From Capsicum annuum (taxonomy: Eukaryota > Streptophyta > Magnoliopsida > Solanales > Solanaceae), in contig NC_061120.1 of the NCBI RefSeq assembly GCF_002878395.1, positions 94,317,163 to 94,381,162 on the forward strand: a stretch of 64,000 nucleotides of DNA. Reading direction: 5' to 3'. Below are positions 35,931 through 47,235 of this stretch, in pieces (the first letter of the stretch is position 1; the number at the start of each line of letters is the position of its first letter). The position numbers and the translations under genes are program-made. Under the pieces are notes generated by a model. It was not told where the DNA came from, ran no database searches, and worked only from the letters and a program-made list of their open reading frames with translations.

Positions 35931-35948
35931 ATATCTCTCCCTTGGGAT
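35931..35948 (-). other. E5 polypurine tract (minus strand)
   Basis: Minus-strand ATCCCAAGGGAGAGATAT precedes the LTR start TGTAATACC. GAGGATGAGTGATCCC upstream is the same context as in E1 and E3. Confidence 0.8.
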
Positions 35949-36269
35949 CACTCATCCTCAAATGAGACTGATTAAGATGAGACACTGATAGACTGAGTTT
36001 GTACACTGAATGTGCATATATAATGCATGACTACATGACTGAACTACTAACAAACTGAGTTCTTACATTGAACAGGCATATCTGATGCATAGAATTTATG
36101 ACATAAGTTACTGAAAAGCTGAGTTTTTATACTGAACATGCATATCTGATGCATTAGAACATGACTGAACTAATTCATGAATGTATAACAAAATATTCAA
36201 CGGTAATGGATACCAAGTTATAATTAAAGCTGAACATTAAACTAAGTAAAGCTAAGGAAGATTATCCCC

Positions 36270-37560
36270 TTAAGCTGGATCTGAGGTTGAGAAGAATAGG
36301 TGAGGATACTTGGTCTGCATATCTGCTTCTATTTCCAAAGTAGCTCCCTCTACTGATAGATTTCGCCAAAGAACTTTAACTAAGGAAACTTCTTTGTTCC
36401 TCAGTCTGCGAATCTGATAATCGAGGATCTCGACTTGAGCCTCTTTAAAAAAGATATCATTCTCAACATTTACATCCTCTAAGGGAAATATGATTGTTGT
36501 GTCATCAACGCATTTCTTTAGAAAGGAGACGTGGAATACTGAATGAACTGAGGCTATATCTGAAGGCAACTGAAGCTCATAAGAAACCTTTTCGAAACAA
36601 CTGAGAATTCTGTAAGGACCAACATATCACGGAATATGCTTTCCATTCTTTCCGAACCTCTTTACTCCTTTCACAGGAAAGATTTTCAAGAACACAAAAT
36701 CACTGATCTCAAACTCGAGATCCTTTCTCATCATATATGCATATGATTTTTGTCGGCTTTGGGCTGACCTAAGCCTTTCTCTTATTAACTGAACCTTCTT
36801 TAAGGAATCAAACACTAGGCCGGTCCCTAATACTTTAGCCTCACCTACCTTGAACAAACAAATTGGAGACCTATATCTCCTACCATAGAGAGCTTTAAAC
36901 AGGTCTATCTGAATACTAGAATGATAACTATTATTGTCTGAGAACTCGATCAAAGAAAAGTGGTCATCCCAAATACCCTTAAAATACAAAATACATGCTC
37001 TTAGAATATCTTCTAAAGTCTGAATGGTCCTTTTTGCTTGACCATGTCTCTATGGGTGAAAGGCTATACTGAGATGAACTAGGGTACAAAGACCCTTATG
37101 GAATGCATTCCAAAAATAAAAGGTGAACTAGGTACCTTTATCTGATATAATGTATACAAGAACTCCGTGTAACCTGACCAACTATCTCATATAGTGTTTG
37201 GCATAGTCCTTCGCTGTATAGGAAGTATGAACTGGCAAGAAATGAGCTTATTTGGTTATTCTATCTACGATAACCCAAATAGAATTATGATAACGATGAG
37301 TACGGGGGAAACTCATCACAAAGTCCATATTCTCTTCTTCCAATTTCCATGTCAAAATATTAAACTCTTGCATGGACCTACTACAAATTCTGTAATATCT
37401 CTCTTCATCCCACTAAACTAATAAATCTCCTAAAAATCACAGTACATTTTAGTGGCCCCCGGATAAATAGAGTAACGTGCACCATGCACTTCTGTAATAA
37501 TTCATTACCTTAAGTCATCTACACTAGCCATACATAGTCGACCCTGGACACACAATACAC
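36270..37560 (-). pseudogene. E5 integrase and C-terminal tail (broken)
   Basis: Two good frames. 36627-36989 reads WDDHFSLIEFSDNNSYHSSI, ALYGRRYRSPICLFKVGE and FVFLKIFPVKGVKRFGKNGK, the end of the catalytic core and the C-terminal domain. 36270-36569 reads SVHSVFHVSFLKKCVDD, AQVEILDYQIRRLRNKEV and LWRNLSVEGATLEIEAD, ending YPHLFFSTSDPA, the chromodomain-like tail. In the usual EFAYNNSYH stretch Ala-Tyr reads Ser-Asp. The N-terminal zinc-binding part (37400-37560) is decayed. Function would be cDNA insertion. Confidence 0.8.
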
Positions 37561-38397
37561 CATCTCCCTCTTGTGAGAAAACCTCTACTTTATAATCTCT
37601 GACTGACTCTTTTAACTTAACAAGTCTTGGATCTCTATCCTTTTTTTCTTTCACATCGGAAATTAGAAAAAATTTTAAACTGTTTTAAGCCCACACACTA
37701 TCTTCTACTGAATCGAATACGCGAACACCTAGTAAGGCAAGCTGATGAATTTCCTGAACTAACATCTCCTTACTATTCTCAACATGAGCAACCCTACCGA
37801 TAGATAGTCTACTAAAAGCATCAACCACTATATTTGCTTTGTATAAAAGATAAAGAAACTCATGTCATAACCATTCAATAATTCTAACCACCTTCTCTAA
37901 TACAAATTTAAATATCTCTAATGAAACACATACGGCAAGCTCTTGTTATCTGTGAACACATCTATATGCATCCCATACAAATAGTTCTTCCAAATCATTA
38001 AAGCAAACACTACAGCTGCTAACTCTAGGTTATAAGTGGGATAATTCTTCTCATGGGGCTTGACTTTTCTAGAGGTGTAGGCTATGACCTACCTCTCTGT
38101 ATAAGGACAAAACCTAAACCTACTACGGATGTATCATAGTACATAACAAAACCATCTAAACTATCTGGTAGAGTCAAAACTAGGGCTGAGGTGAGTCGAG
38201 TCATAACCTCCTGAAAACTCCTCTCGTAGGAATCTAACCACTTAAACTAGACTTTTTTCTAAGTCAATCTAGACATTGGGGATGCAATAGCCAAAAACCC
38301 TTCAAGAGACCGATGGAAAAAATTTGGCTAGACTTAAGAAACTCCTAATATCTAATATAGAGATGGTTAAAGACCAATTTCTTACTACTTTAGTCTT
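37561..38397 (-). pseudogene. E5 RNase H (strongly decayed)
   Basis: On the minus strand, fragments of the expected domain order are found between RT and integrase: a [17 protein letters not shown] stretch (about 38020-38065) and [15 protein letters not shown] residues (about 37920-37960). No frame over 60 codons remains. Confidence 0.55.
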
Positions 38398-38990
38398 TTA
38401 AGGATCAACTATAATGCCATCACCAGAAATAATATAACCATGGAATGCTATTGATCTTTGCCAAAATTCACAATTACTGAATTTATCAAATAATGGATGA
38501 GTTTTGAGATTCTGAAATATGATTTTGAGGTAATCTGCATGATCATTCTCACTACAGAAATAGACAAGAATGTCATTGATAAAGACTATAACAAATATGT
38601 CTAAGTACTTTTTGAACATACAATACATTAAGTCCATGAAAGTTGTTGGGGCATTAGCAAGACAAAAGGACATGACTTGAAACTTGAATTGACCATACCA
38701 AGTTCTCAAAGCTATTTTTGGAATGTCATATTCTCTGACTCTGAGCTGATGATAACCTAATCTGTGGTCTATCTTAAAAAAGTAACTGGCACCCTGAAGT
38801 TTTTCAAACAAGTCATCAATTTTGGGAAGTGGATATTTATTCTTGACTGTGACTTTGTTCAATTGACGATAGTCAATACACATTCTGAGAGAACTAGATT
38901 TCTTATGCATGAATAGAACTAGTGCACCCCACGGGGAGATACCGGGTCTAATGAATCCTTTATCTAGGAGATCTTTAAACTATTCTTTTA
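38398..38990 (-). pseudogene. E5 reverse transcriptase (170-codon open segment, catalytic Asp lost)
   Basis: The frame 38398-38910 is the best RT in the window: [73 protein letters not shown] and [13 protein letters not shown] at 38569-38583 has Asn for the first catalytic Asp, the same change as in E3 and again explained by G to A at a CpG (ATCGAT to ATCAAT). KIDHR has His where Leu is usual. The initial Met at 38908-38910 is internal, normally a Val or Arg in VRKKDGSLRMC. Inactive. Confidence 0.85.
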
Positions 38991-39780
38991 ACTCTCTGAG
39001 TTCTGCTGGATTTATCTTATATAGTGGAATAGATATTGCTTGAGCATCTAGAAGAAGGTCTATTCAAAACTAAATTTCCCTAACAAGAGGAACTCTGGGA
39101 AGTTCTTCAAGAAACACATCTGAGAATTCATTTACTACTGGAACTGAATCAAGACTGGGAGTTTCAGAAAGAGAGTCCTTGACTCATACAAAATGATAGA
39201 CACATCCCTTGGATATCATTTTTCTCTCTCTAAGGTATGAAATCAACCGACACATAAGTATTGTGGTAGTACCTCTCCATTCAAGCACTGGTTCATTTGG
39301 AAACTAAAAATGAAAAATTCTTTTTGAGCAATCAACTGAGGCATAGCATAAATGGAGCTAATCTATGTTAGAATGACATCAAAACTGCAATCTCTAGCTA
39401 TAAAAGGTCTGCTGAAGTAAATTTATGAGATATCATAATTGTCCAGTTCTTGTCTACCCGTTGGGCTATGATAGATTTTACCCACTGGGGTAGAAACTTA
39501 GAAAGGCTTTTCTAGGATATCTGGACTAACTCCGAAGTTAATAGCTATATAAGGAGTTACAAAAGTTAAAGAAGCTACTAGATCTAGCAAGGCATAAATA
39601 TGTAAATGGAGATCTGTAATGTACCAGTGACCAAATCTGGTGAATTTTCTTGATTTTTTCAAGACAGAAGTGCATAAATCCTATTTGGGTGTTGCACACT
39701 AGTGACACTGGAAGAGGCACCATATTAATTTGGGTGACCTGACTAAGATGAAGAATGACTATGTTGACCCAGGGAACCTA
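38991..39780 (-). pseudogene. E5 protease and linker (decayed)
   Basis: The linker reads [24 protein letters not shown] pieces near 38920-38985 and IPLYKINPAELRELKE near 38985-39030, preceded by decayed protease sequence. The active-site Asp-Gly stretch expected near 39560-39640 was not readable. The 61-codon frame at 39538-39723 includes part of this region out of frame. Confidence 0.5.
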
Positions 39781-40825
39781 AATGAGGACAATCTTTGACA
39801 CTGTGGCCTGGCTTTGCACACTCGAAATAAACATCACCGTCAGCTCTGTAGACACCTTTGTGGTTTCTTCGACATGTCTAGCAAAGAGGATTTTTTTGAG
39901 CACTACTAACACTATCCTGAGATTTAGAGCCTAGATACCTATCACTGATACCATTTCTGAACTTAGGTAATAGAGCAGTAGCTAAGAACAGAGCTGGAAC
40001 TAAAGATTTTTGATGAAACTAGGAACGATTACTGCTCTCTGACTTAGGTTTCTTGAAATAATGCTACCTATTCTATCTATCATGTTTTGCCTCTCCCTCT
40101 CACTATTCGTAGCATATTCTATCTACTAAGTATGGACCATGAGTCTAGATATGTCCATCTCCTTAATCAATATCGTTGTTCTGCACTCTTTAACCATACT
40201 ATCTAATACCCCATATATGAACTTTCTATTTCTGGACCTACTGTCTACTACTACATTGGGAGCGTATATCGCTAACTAATAAACTTGAGAGAATACTCTT
40301 TCATGCTCATACTATCTTTCCTGAGGATGATAAACTCTAACACCTTGCTTCTCTCAGCTTTAAGGGAAAGAATCTCTCTAGGAAAGTAGTACGAAACTCA
40401 TCCCACTCAATGTGCTCTGCATTTGTGCCGCTTTCTACCTTTCACTGCTTAAACCACGTATGAGCCACATCTTATAGATGATAAGCATCTAACTCAGCAC
40501 TCTCAAAGGAAGTCACTCCCATAATGTCTATGACTGTAAACTTGATTGAGGAACTTCTATGGATCCTCTTCTAGCTTAGATCCTAAGAATAAGGAAAGAT
40601 TCATTTTTGTGAACTCCTGAATGTTGGTTGCAGCAGTATTGGCCACTGGATTATCCAAAAAAAAACATTGAGCCATTCATTCTAAGCAGCTATAAAGTTG
40701 GCTATAGTAGTGAATGCAGCTTTAAATTCTGCATGGGATACATGTTCGTCCAGAGGATCTACCTAAACAGGCTGAGGTGCTAGCTGATTTTTGGTTCTCC
40801 TTTCATTAGTCTTTTTTGGAGGCAT
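39781..40825 (-). pseudogene. E5 gag (broken)
   Basis: Start chosen at the minus-strand ATG at 40823-40825, reading MPPKKTNERRTKNQLAPQPV. Later come FKAAFTTIANFIAAQ-like residues (stop at the Gln), GVTSFESAELDAYHL, VESGTNAEHIEWDEFRTTFL and ERFFPLKLREA. A zinc knuckle is at 39786-39829, reading Y-F-E-C-A-K-P-G-H-S-V-K-D-C: the first Cys has become Tyr (TGT to TAT), while the other Cys and His remain. Several stops are Gln codons turned into TAG. Confidence 0.75.
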
Positions 40826-41031
40826 ATTTTTTAAATAAAAAGTAGGAAACAAATTAGTCTGAGACTTTAAATTGAGCTCATGCTCACTCGCACCACATGA
40901 ATACTCAAAGAACAAAAACGTTTCCTAAAATATCTCATAGCCTCCTATCCATAAATGTGGCATGGTACACAACCATGCACAAGACTATTCTAGATGCGGC
41001 TTTTAGACTTCCTAGGACATTGTTGAAACTT

Positions 41032-41047
41032 AGGCTCTGATGCTAAA
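41032..41047 (-). other. E5 primer-binding site (iMet type)
   Basis: Minus-strand TTAGCATCAGAGCCTA matches TTGGTATCAGAGCCTA at 14 of 16 bases and lies next to the 5' LTR. Confidence 0.8.
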
Positions 41048-41049
41048 TT

Positions 41050-43570
41050 TGTAAAACCCCAAGTCTGTATCCCAAATGCAACATGGTACTTATAACCCTG
41101 AAAGACTATAAGCTAGCCAATGACTGATATCTACTGTGAGTAGTAAGACATAATACCATAATAAATGCAGAAAATAGGTTAAAATGCCAGAAGGTTGAAA
41201 TATGTAAATACTACTAAAGTGTATCAACTAAAATAATAATCTTTAAAACTGAATATTGTCTGAAAACTAGTTTGAAAAGCCTCTAACTAAAACAATTTGA
41301 AAGTTGAGTTGATGGGAAAATCCCCCAACTAACTCCATCTACTGAAATACTGAGTCTACTTAAATAATAAAATAAAAGAATATCCTCAAATGATGACAAC
41401 TCAATGCTAATCTACTATTGTCAGCTGAATATGAATCTCTATATACACGGATGGGAACCAGAGTGTCCGAACCTATGATATAAGACATCATAGCACAAAT
41501 AAAGAGTATCCGTCAGTACATGGAATGCACTTCTATGCTAGACAAGGTAAGACTAAATGCAAGGGTTCATATGCATGAACAGAAACTAACTACATGATAT
41601 AGAGTAACTAATCATGAGAATACATGAATAATTGATACTACAGTAGATACTGAGTATGAACTAATATGCATATAAATAAATAATGTGGCAAAGCTTGTCT
41701 GATGCTAAGTCTTGAATTCTAATACTGCGTAACTGATATCTGAAGTTACTAATAATTGATTTACTGATACTGGTTTACTGTATCTAATAGTCTTAATTCT
41801 GTATAACTGAGATGAGTTATATTCTGAAGGATGAGAATATGATTGTGGGAGGTAATCATCTAACTGCCAAGCCACAAATAAGATACGATAACAGAGTTGG
41901 AGTCCATTCTGTGACCCAGTTAAAATGTGGTAGTACCATGCCACGGGTACAGACACTAAAGAGTTACCCTCATCTGATAGGTACTCTAATGAAAATAGTG
42001 AAACCCTCTTCTGATAGATTAAAACACCTCATAAACCCTCAACTGGTAGGTTTACAGTCTCAACCTACGCTGGCTATGTAGTTCTGGAATATAAGGATTG
42101 CTTATAAGAATCACTCCCTCTACTGGCAAGTGATCCCCCATCCTTGGGTTCACTCGGTACTCTATCCTACTCCCAACTGAAAGACACTAAATTGTGTATA
42201 CTGAATTGGACTTGATTGATACTGAGTTTATTGAGTTTTTCTGAGTTCTATAACTGACTCAGTTCTACTGAGCTCTGTAACAAACTTGATTGTACTGATT
42301 GAGACATTACTGCTACTATTTTTTAACTGACACTAGCTCTAGGTACACAGCTAAATTGTTAGGGATTAAATAACCCTAGGACTCGATGGAATAAAAGAAA
42401 TGCATATCGAAATATTAAAATACATAACAATGTACACTTGTCCATAATTTATTCATAAAGACATTTTATCAAACACTTGTAATGAATTAACTTGTACATG
42501 ATTGGGGAAGACGTGCTACCGTGTTATAATGGCTATATTTCATTCACATAGGTATTTTATCAGACATATGAGGAGGCATAACTGAATTATTAAATCATGA
42601 ACACTTAGGGTTGACATGGTTTCAACAATCAACTTGTAAATTGAAGGGTTTATCATGAATATCATGTAAATTAACACATACTAAGATTAATTCTTGGAAC
42701 TTGTAATTTAAATCATGGATTAAAACTCAACAATAACAAGAACATGAATTCAATTCAATTTCAAGCATGTAATTCATAAATCAACAATCTTGTAGTTTTA
42801 AAAATGGATTCTTGGACTCTATTGTGGAAAGGAACCCATAGATGACACCTAACATACCTTAATTTTTGAGTTTTTTTATGTTTTTGGTGAATCCTTTGAG
42901 ATTGCTTTTAGTTTTTTAAAGCTAGGGTTTGTAGTTTTTATAGGGAATTCTTTTAATTTGGGGATAAATTGATTGAGTAATGATTTAAAACATTTTTAGG
43001 GATTAAATCCCGTATCTGGGAATCATAAAATCATGGGAAAAGACTGTTTTAGCCATGGATAAAACATTTAATTTCTGTTGGAATTTTCTCAAATAAGCAC
43101 TTAGAGCAATGTCATGCTATCGCATCATGTCTCTGAAAATTGGCAACTAGGAAAGTGCATGGTGGCGCGATGCAATGGTATCACGTTGCCATTTTTTTGG
43201 GGACCTAAAAGTTTACCGCGATTCGGTGGAATCGCATTAGTACACTAAAGATTGACAAATATGAAAATAAGCAATGGTGCGATGTGCCGATATCATAGTA
43301 CATCTCTGAAAACTAACAATTGGCATTTTGACATACTACGTGATGCACTACTGGCCTGAATGATGGTGTTTAACAACTAAAAATTAAAATAGATATTACT
43401 TTTTATCCGGTTATCGGATTTAGGAAAATTTTATATTGTTAGAAATCTAATTAAATTTTCTATACAATGGCTGGATCTAAACTAAAAAATACTAAATGTT
43501 TCAAAAATTTTATATTGGATAACTGATGAACTGAGAGTTAAGTTAAGTTTGAGAAATATAGAGTATTACA
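41050..43570 (-). repeat. E5 5' LTR
   Basis: Plus-strand termini TGTAAAACCCC and GAGTATTACA. TGACTCAG at 42255-42262 is conserved with the 3' LTR. Overlapping frames on both strands (41705-41956 and 41812-42081) are LTR sequence and not genes. Confidence 0.85.
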
Positions 43571-44375
43571 TCTTCAGAGGGATTATCCTTCTAATAATTC
43601 GTCTAGAGTGAATAAGGTTCTTGTTGCTACATCATCCTTTCCTACACTATTGGTGCTACTTCTATTTTTTGTTCCGTCATTGGTAGAAACTGATAGTACG
43701 CTCTTACCACTCGCTAGAATTCTAAGGCATCCACTAATATTGTTATTTCTTCCCCAAAACTTTTTTCTCATGATGTATATTATCTACTTGATCTCGGTTC
43801 TACTCTCTCTTATGTGACCCCTCATGTTAATATCCATTTTGGTTTTAATCCTAAGTGTATTTTTTGACACTTTTTCAATCTCTACCCTGGTGGATGACTC
43901 TATTGTGACTAGAAGGGTTTATAGGGGTTGTGTAATGTCGGTTGATGGTAGGGAGACCTCGGTGGATCTAATAGAGTTGGGCATGTTTGACTTTAATATG
44001 ATTTTAGAGATAGATTTATTGCATTCGTGTTATGCATCCTTTGATTGTCTGACCTGAAGGTGCAATTTCTATTTCTCAAATTACCCGATAATTGAATGGG
44101 AAGGTAATTCCCTGGTGCCTAAGGAAAGATTCATCTCATATCTTAGAGACCAAAAATTTATTTCAAAAGGGTGCCGTTACCACTTAGTATATGGTAAGGA
44201 TTCTACAGTTGAAGGTCCTTCTTTGAAGACTATCCCTGAGGTCTGTGAATTATCTGAGGTGTTCCCTAATGATCTTCCTTGTGTACCTCCTTATATGGAA
44301 ATTTATTTTTGGATTGATCTTCTCCCAGACACTCGTCTTATTTTTATCCCACAATATAGAATGGCTCCAACATAG
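43571..44375 (+). pseudogene. E4 gag end, protease and linker (broken)
   Basis: Continues E4 after E5. Near 43768-43820, read across frames, is SHDVYYLLDLGSTLSYVTPH: the usual DPGS active-site stretch has Leu for Pro, a C-to-T change. Frame 43824-44057 holds RRVYRGCVMSVDGRETSVDLIELGMFDFNMIL and 44115-44375 holds ISYLRDQKFISKGCRYHLV, LSEVFPNDLPCVPP and IDLLPDTRLIFIPQYRMAP, the linker into RT. The frame stops at APT-stop, then RT follows. Confidence 0.75.
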
Positions 44376-45010
44376 TTTAATTAGTTTAAGAAGCAGTTAA
44401 AAGACCTTATATATAAGGGTTTTATCCGTCCTAATGTGTGTTCATGGGATGCTCTCGTGCTCTTCGTGATGGTTCCATTTGTATGTTTATTAATTACCAC
44501 CAATTTAATAAGGTAATAATGAAGAATAAGTATCCACTTCTGAGGATATATGATCTCTTTCATCAGCTTTAGCATGCTAAGTTCTTTTTAGGGATCGATC
44601 TTTTGTCTGGGTACCATCAGCTCAAAATTAGGGAGGAAAATATCCCTAAGAATACTTTTACAACTTGGTATGGTCATTTTGAATTTTTGAAGATGTCCTT
44701 TGGTTTAACTAATGTGCCATCCACATTTATGGATCTTATGATTCAGGTTTTCTGTCAGTTATTAGACTTGTTTTTCGTACTCTGTATGGACCATATTTTG
44801 ATGAATTCCATGTATGAGGTGGATCATGATGATTACATCCTCTGCCTTGGGTTGTAAACCCTAAAAGATTAGCATTTGTACACAAAGATTTTTAAGTGTG
44901 AGTTCCAGTTTAATGTTGTGACTTATTTAGATCATGTTTCTAGTGAAGGAATCACGGTAAATCCACAAAAGGCTGTTGTGGATAAGAAAAGGCCTAGACC
45001 CACGACTCCA
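44376..45010 (+). pseudogene. E4 reverse transcriptase (broken, catalytic site altered)
   Basis: Starts [21 protein letters not shown]. Frame 44603-44857 reads SGYHQLKIREENIPKNTF, YGHFEFLKMSFGLTNVPSTF and DLFFVLCMDHILMN. The catalytic stretch, normally F-I-D-D-I, reads C-M-D-H-I, so the second Asp is His. Then DHVSSEGITVNPQKAVVDK-like residues (44930-44990). Confidence 0.8.
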
Positions 45011-45470
45011 TCTTATTTTTAAAGCTTTTTGGGTTTAGCCGATTATTATAAATGGTTTGTGGAACGTTTCTCTTCTATTGGGGACCCGTTAACTATGTTG
45101 ACTCAGACGAAGGTGAAATTCTTATGGTATGATGCTTTTGAGGGTGTTTTTGAGATGGTAAAGGATAAGTTGACTTTGGCTCAGGTCTTGACTTTACCTG
45201 AGGTCACTGATGGTTTTGTTATCTATTGTGATATATCCCATGTAGTGTTGGATTATGTGTTGATGTAGCATAGAAATGTGGTTTCTTATGCTTCTAGGTA
45301 GTTGAAAGTTCATGAGAAGAAATATCCTATCCATGACTTGGAATTATTAGTTATGGTGTTTGCATTGAAGATCTGGAAAAATTATTTATGTGGAGACCAT
45401 CTATCATCAAGGTAAAGCTAACACGGTTGCTAATACTCTTAGTAGGTTGTTTATAGGAACCTTATCTTAT
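45011..45470 (+). pseudogene. E4 RNase H with an internal deletion
   Basis: Frame 45029-45268 reads LGLADYYKWFVERFSSIGDP-like residues and VEFLWYDAFEG/KDKLTLAQVLTLPEVTDGFVIYCDISH, with the first catalytic Asp of YCDIS kept. Near 45393-45402 the sequence jumps from [14 protein letters not shown] to [16 protein letters not shown]. Against E3 about 40 codons are missing, including the DHKSLQYVF block. Dead even without the stops. Confidence 0.7.
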
Positions 45471-46907
45471 GTAGATGAGGTGAAGCAAAGTTTGGTGAAG
45501 AATATTCACTATTTAGCTACTCTTCATGTTCATCTCTTAGATTTTGAGGATAGTGGTGTGATTGTTCCAGAGGTGGAGAAATCATATCTTGGCGTTGAGG
45601 TAAAGAAGACACAAGTGTTTATCATATCATGATGTAAATCAAGAATGATGTAGATAGGGAGAATGTGATGGTTTTTAAAATTTGTGGTGATGGTTTTCAA
45701 AATTTTTGGTGATAGTATCTTGAGGTACCTAGGTAGATTATTTTTTCCTGATATTGATGTGTTGTAAGGAAGAATTTTGGCCGAAGATCATGAGTTATGA
45801 TATACTTTTCATCCTAGTATTATGAAAATGTATCATGATCTCAATGAAATTTATTAGTGGAATAACAAGAAGTAGGATGGCCAATTTTGTGGCTAAATGC
45901 ATGGTGTGTCAGCAAGTGAAGGTAGAGCAATTTATGCTAGGTGGGTTGACTCAAGAGATTGAATTGCTAGTTTTTAAATGATAGATAATCAATATGGATT
46001 CATCGGTCTTGCATAGTCTCACCAAAAATCTTGTTCAATTTGGGTCATCTTAGATAGGATGACTAAGTATGCTCACCTCTTTATAGTGAAGACTAATTTC
46101 TTTTCTGAGTATTATTCCAAGTAATTCATTGAAGTGATTTTGAAGTTTCATGGTACTCTAAATTCCATCATATCAGATGAGGATACTCTGTGCTCATCAC
46201 ACTTTTAAAGGTCATTCCAGCAAATTTTGGGTACTAAGGTGACCCTTCGTACAACTTTCCACCTGTAGATGGATGGGCAAGTGGAAAGGACAACTTAAAC
46301 CTTTGAAGATATGCTTAAATCTTGTGTTTTTGATTTTAGGGGAGGTTGGTTGACCACTTGCCTCTCATAAAATTTGCCTACAATAATAGTTATCACTCTA
46401 GCATTGGTACGGCTCCATTCGAGGCCTCATATAGTAGGAGGTGTAGGTCTCCTATTTGGTTGTTTGAGGTTGGTGCTAATAATTTGTTTGGTCTTGATTT
46501 TGTCCACCATGCCATGGATAAAGTAAAGGTAATTCGGAATAGACTTAAGGCTGCCTAAAGTCGCCAAAAGTCTACACTAATGCAACGCAAAGGGAGTTAA
46601 AGTTCAACATTAGTGATTGGGTATTTTGGAACATGTCCCCTATGAAAGGTGTGATGTGATTTGGTAAGAAAGAGAAGCTTAATACCCATTAAGTTGGTCC
46701 ATATGTGGTTTCTAACAGGGTTGGTAATGTCGCATATGAATTATAGTTTCCCTCTAGTTTGAACTCTATTCATCTAGGGTTTAATGTTTTGATATTGAGA
46801 ATGTGTGTGGGTAATCCTTTGGCTGTTGTTCCATTATAGTAGGTTGGTATCTCGAATTCCTTGTCTTATTATAAAGTCCCAATTGAGATTATAGATTAGC
46901 AAGTCCA
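45471..46907 (+). pseudogene. E4 integrase (broken, tail cut)
   Basis: The zinc-binding part (45740-45950) has FHPSIMKMYHDLNEIY and AKCMVCQQVKVEQ with His and both Cys of the CxxC pair readable. The core spans about 45980-46560; frame 46346-46558 reads HLPLIKFAYNNSYHSSIG and ASYSRRCRSPIWLFEVG. The C-terminal part has VFWNMSPMKGVM-like and KVPIEIID-QVHRF residues. At about 46908 the reading passes into LTR sequence, so the tail and the true 3' end are gone. Confidence 0.75.
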
Positions 46908-47235
46908 TCGATTTAGACTTTTTCTTGGCTATAGTTTGGGGCATGTCCCGACACTTTATTAATATTCAGTTTTTGATTATTTGTTTATAAGGCTTTGTTT
47001 CGTTTAACTGTGGATACTTGGTGGTGTCAGTCGGTTGTTTGATCGGTCGTCGGTTGTTTGTTCTTAACATGTTTAAAATTTTCTTAAGCTTATTGCATGA
47101 TATATTGTTACAGGTTCAGAATTCATCCGACCTTATGGTATGTTGTGTTTGGTTTGTTAGGTGTAGGGAGTGATCTTTGGTCCATGTGGGACTTGAGATA
47201 CCAGTCACGGTTAGGCTGTGATTTAGGTTGTAACA
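46908..47235 (+). repeat. E4 3' LTR stub (last ~328 bp only)
   Basis: Aligns with the end of the 5' LTR (about 31660-31990) and ends in TTGTAACA. The first ~1.5 kb of this LTR, the purine tract and the end of pol are missing. See the findings for the junction. Confidence 0.75.

Larger units (their letters stand above)
33380..43570 (-). mobile_element. E5: Ty3/gypsy (Del/Tekay-type) element nested in E4 gag, opposite strand
   Basis: Minus-strand order: 5' LTR 43570-41050, primer site, gag from 40825, protease, RT, RNase H, integrase with tail ending at 36270, purine tract, 3' LTR 35930-33380. LTRs are 2,521 and 2,551 bp and the interior is about 5.12 kb. Outer flanks TATAC (33375-33379) and TCTTC (43571-43575) agree at three of five bases only, so the duplication is decayed. 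The first 60 bases of the two LTRs differ at about one in five positions by eye, nearly all C/T or G/A, so the insertion is old. Confidence 0.85.
30159..47235 (+). mobile_element. E4: Ty3/gypsy (Del/Tekay-type) element, split by E5 and 3'-deleted
   Basis: 5' LTR about 30159-31990, primer site, gag to 33379. Then E5 intervenes (33380-43570), and gag end, protease, RT, RNase H and integrase continue from 43571 to about 46907, fused to the last 328 bp of an LTR (46908-47235). No clean target duplication: CATGT precedes 30159 and CTTAG follows 47235, so the left boundary is a best guess from a TGTAAAGAC start. Without E5 the coding part is about 4.73 kb. All frames are broken. Confidence 0.7.
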
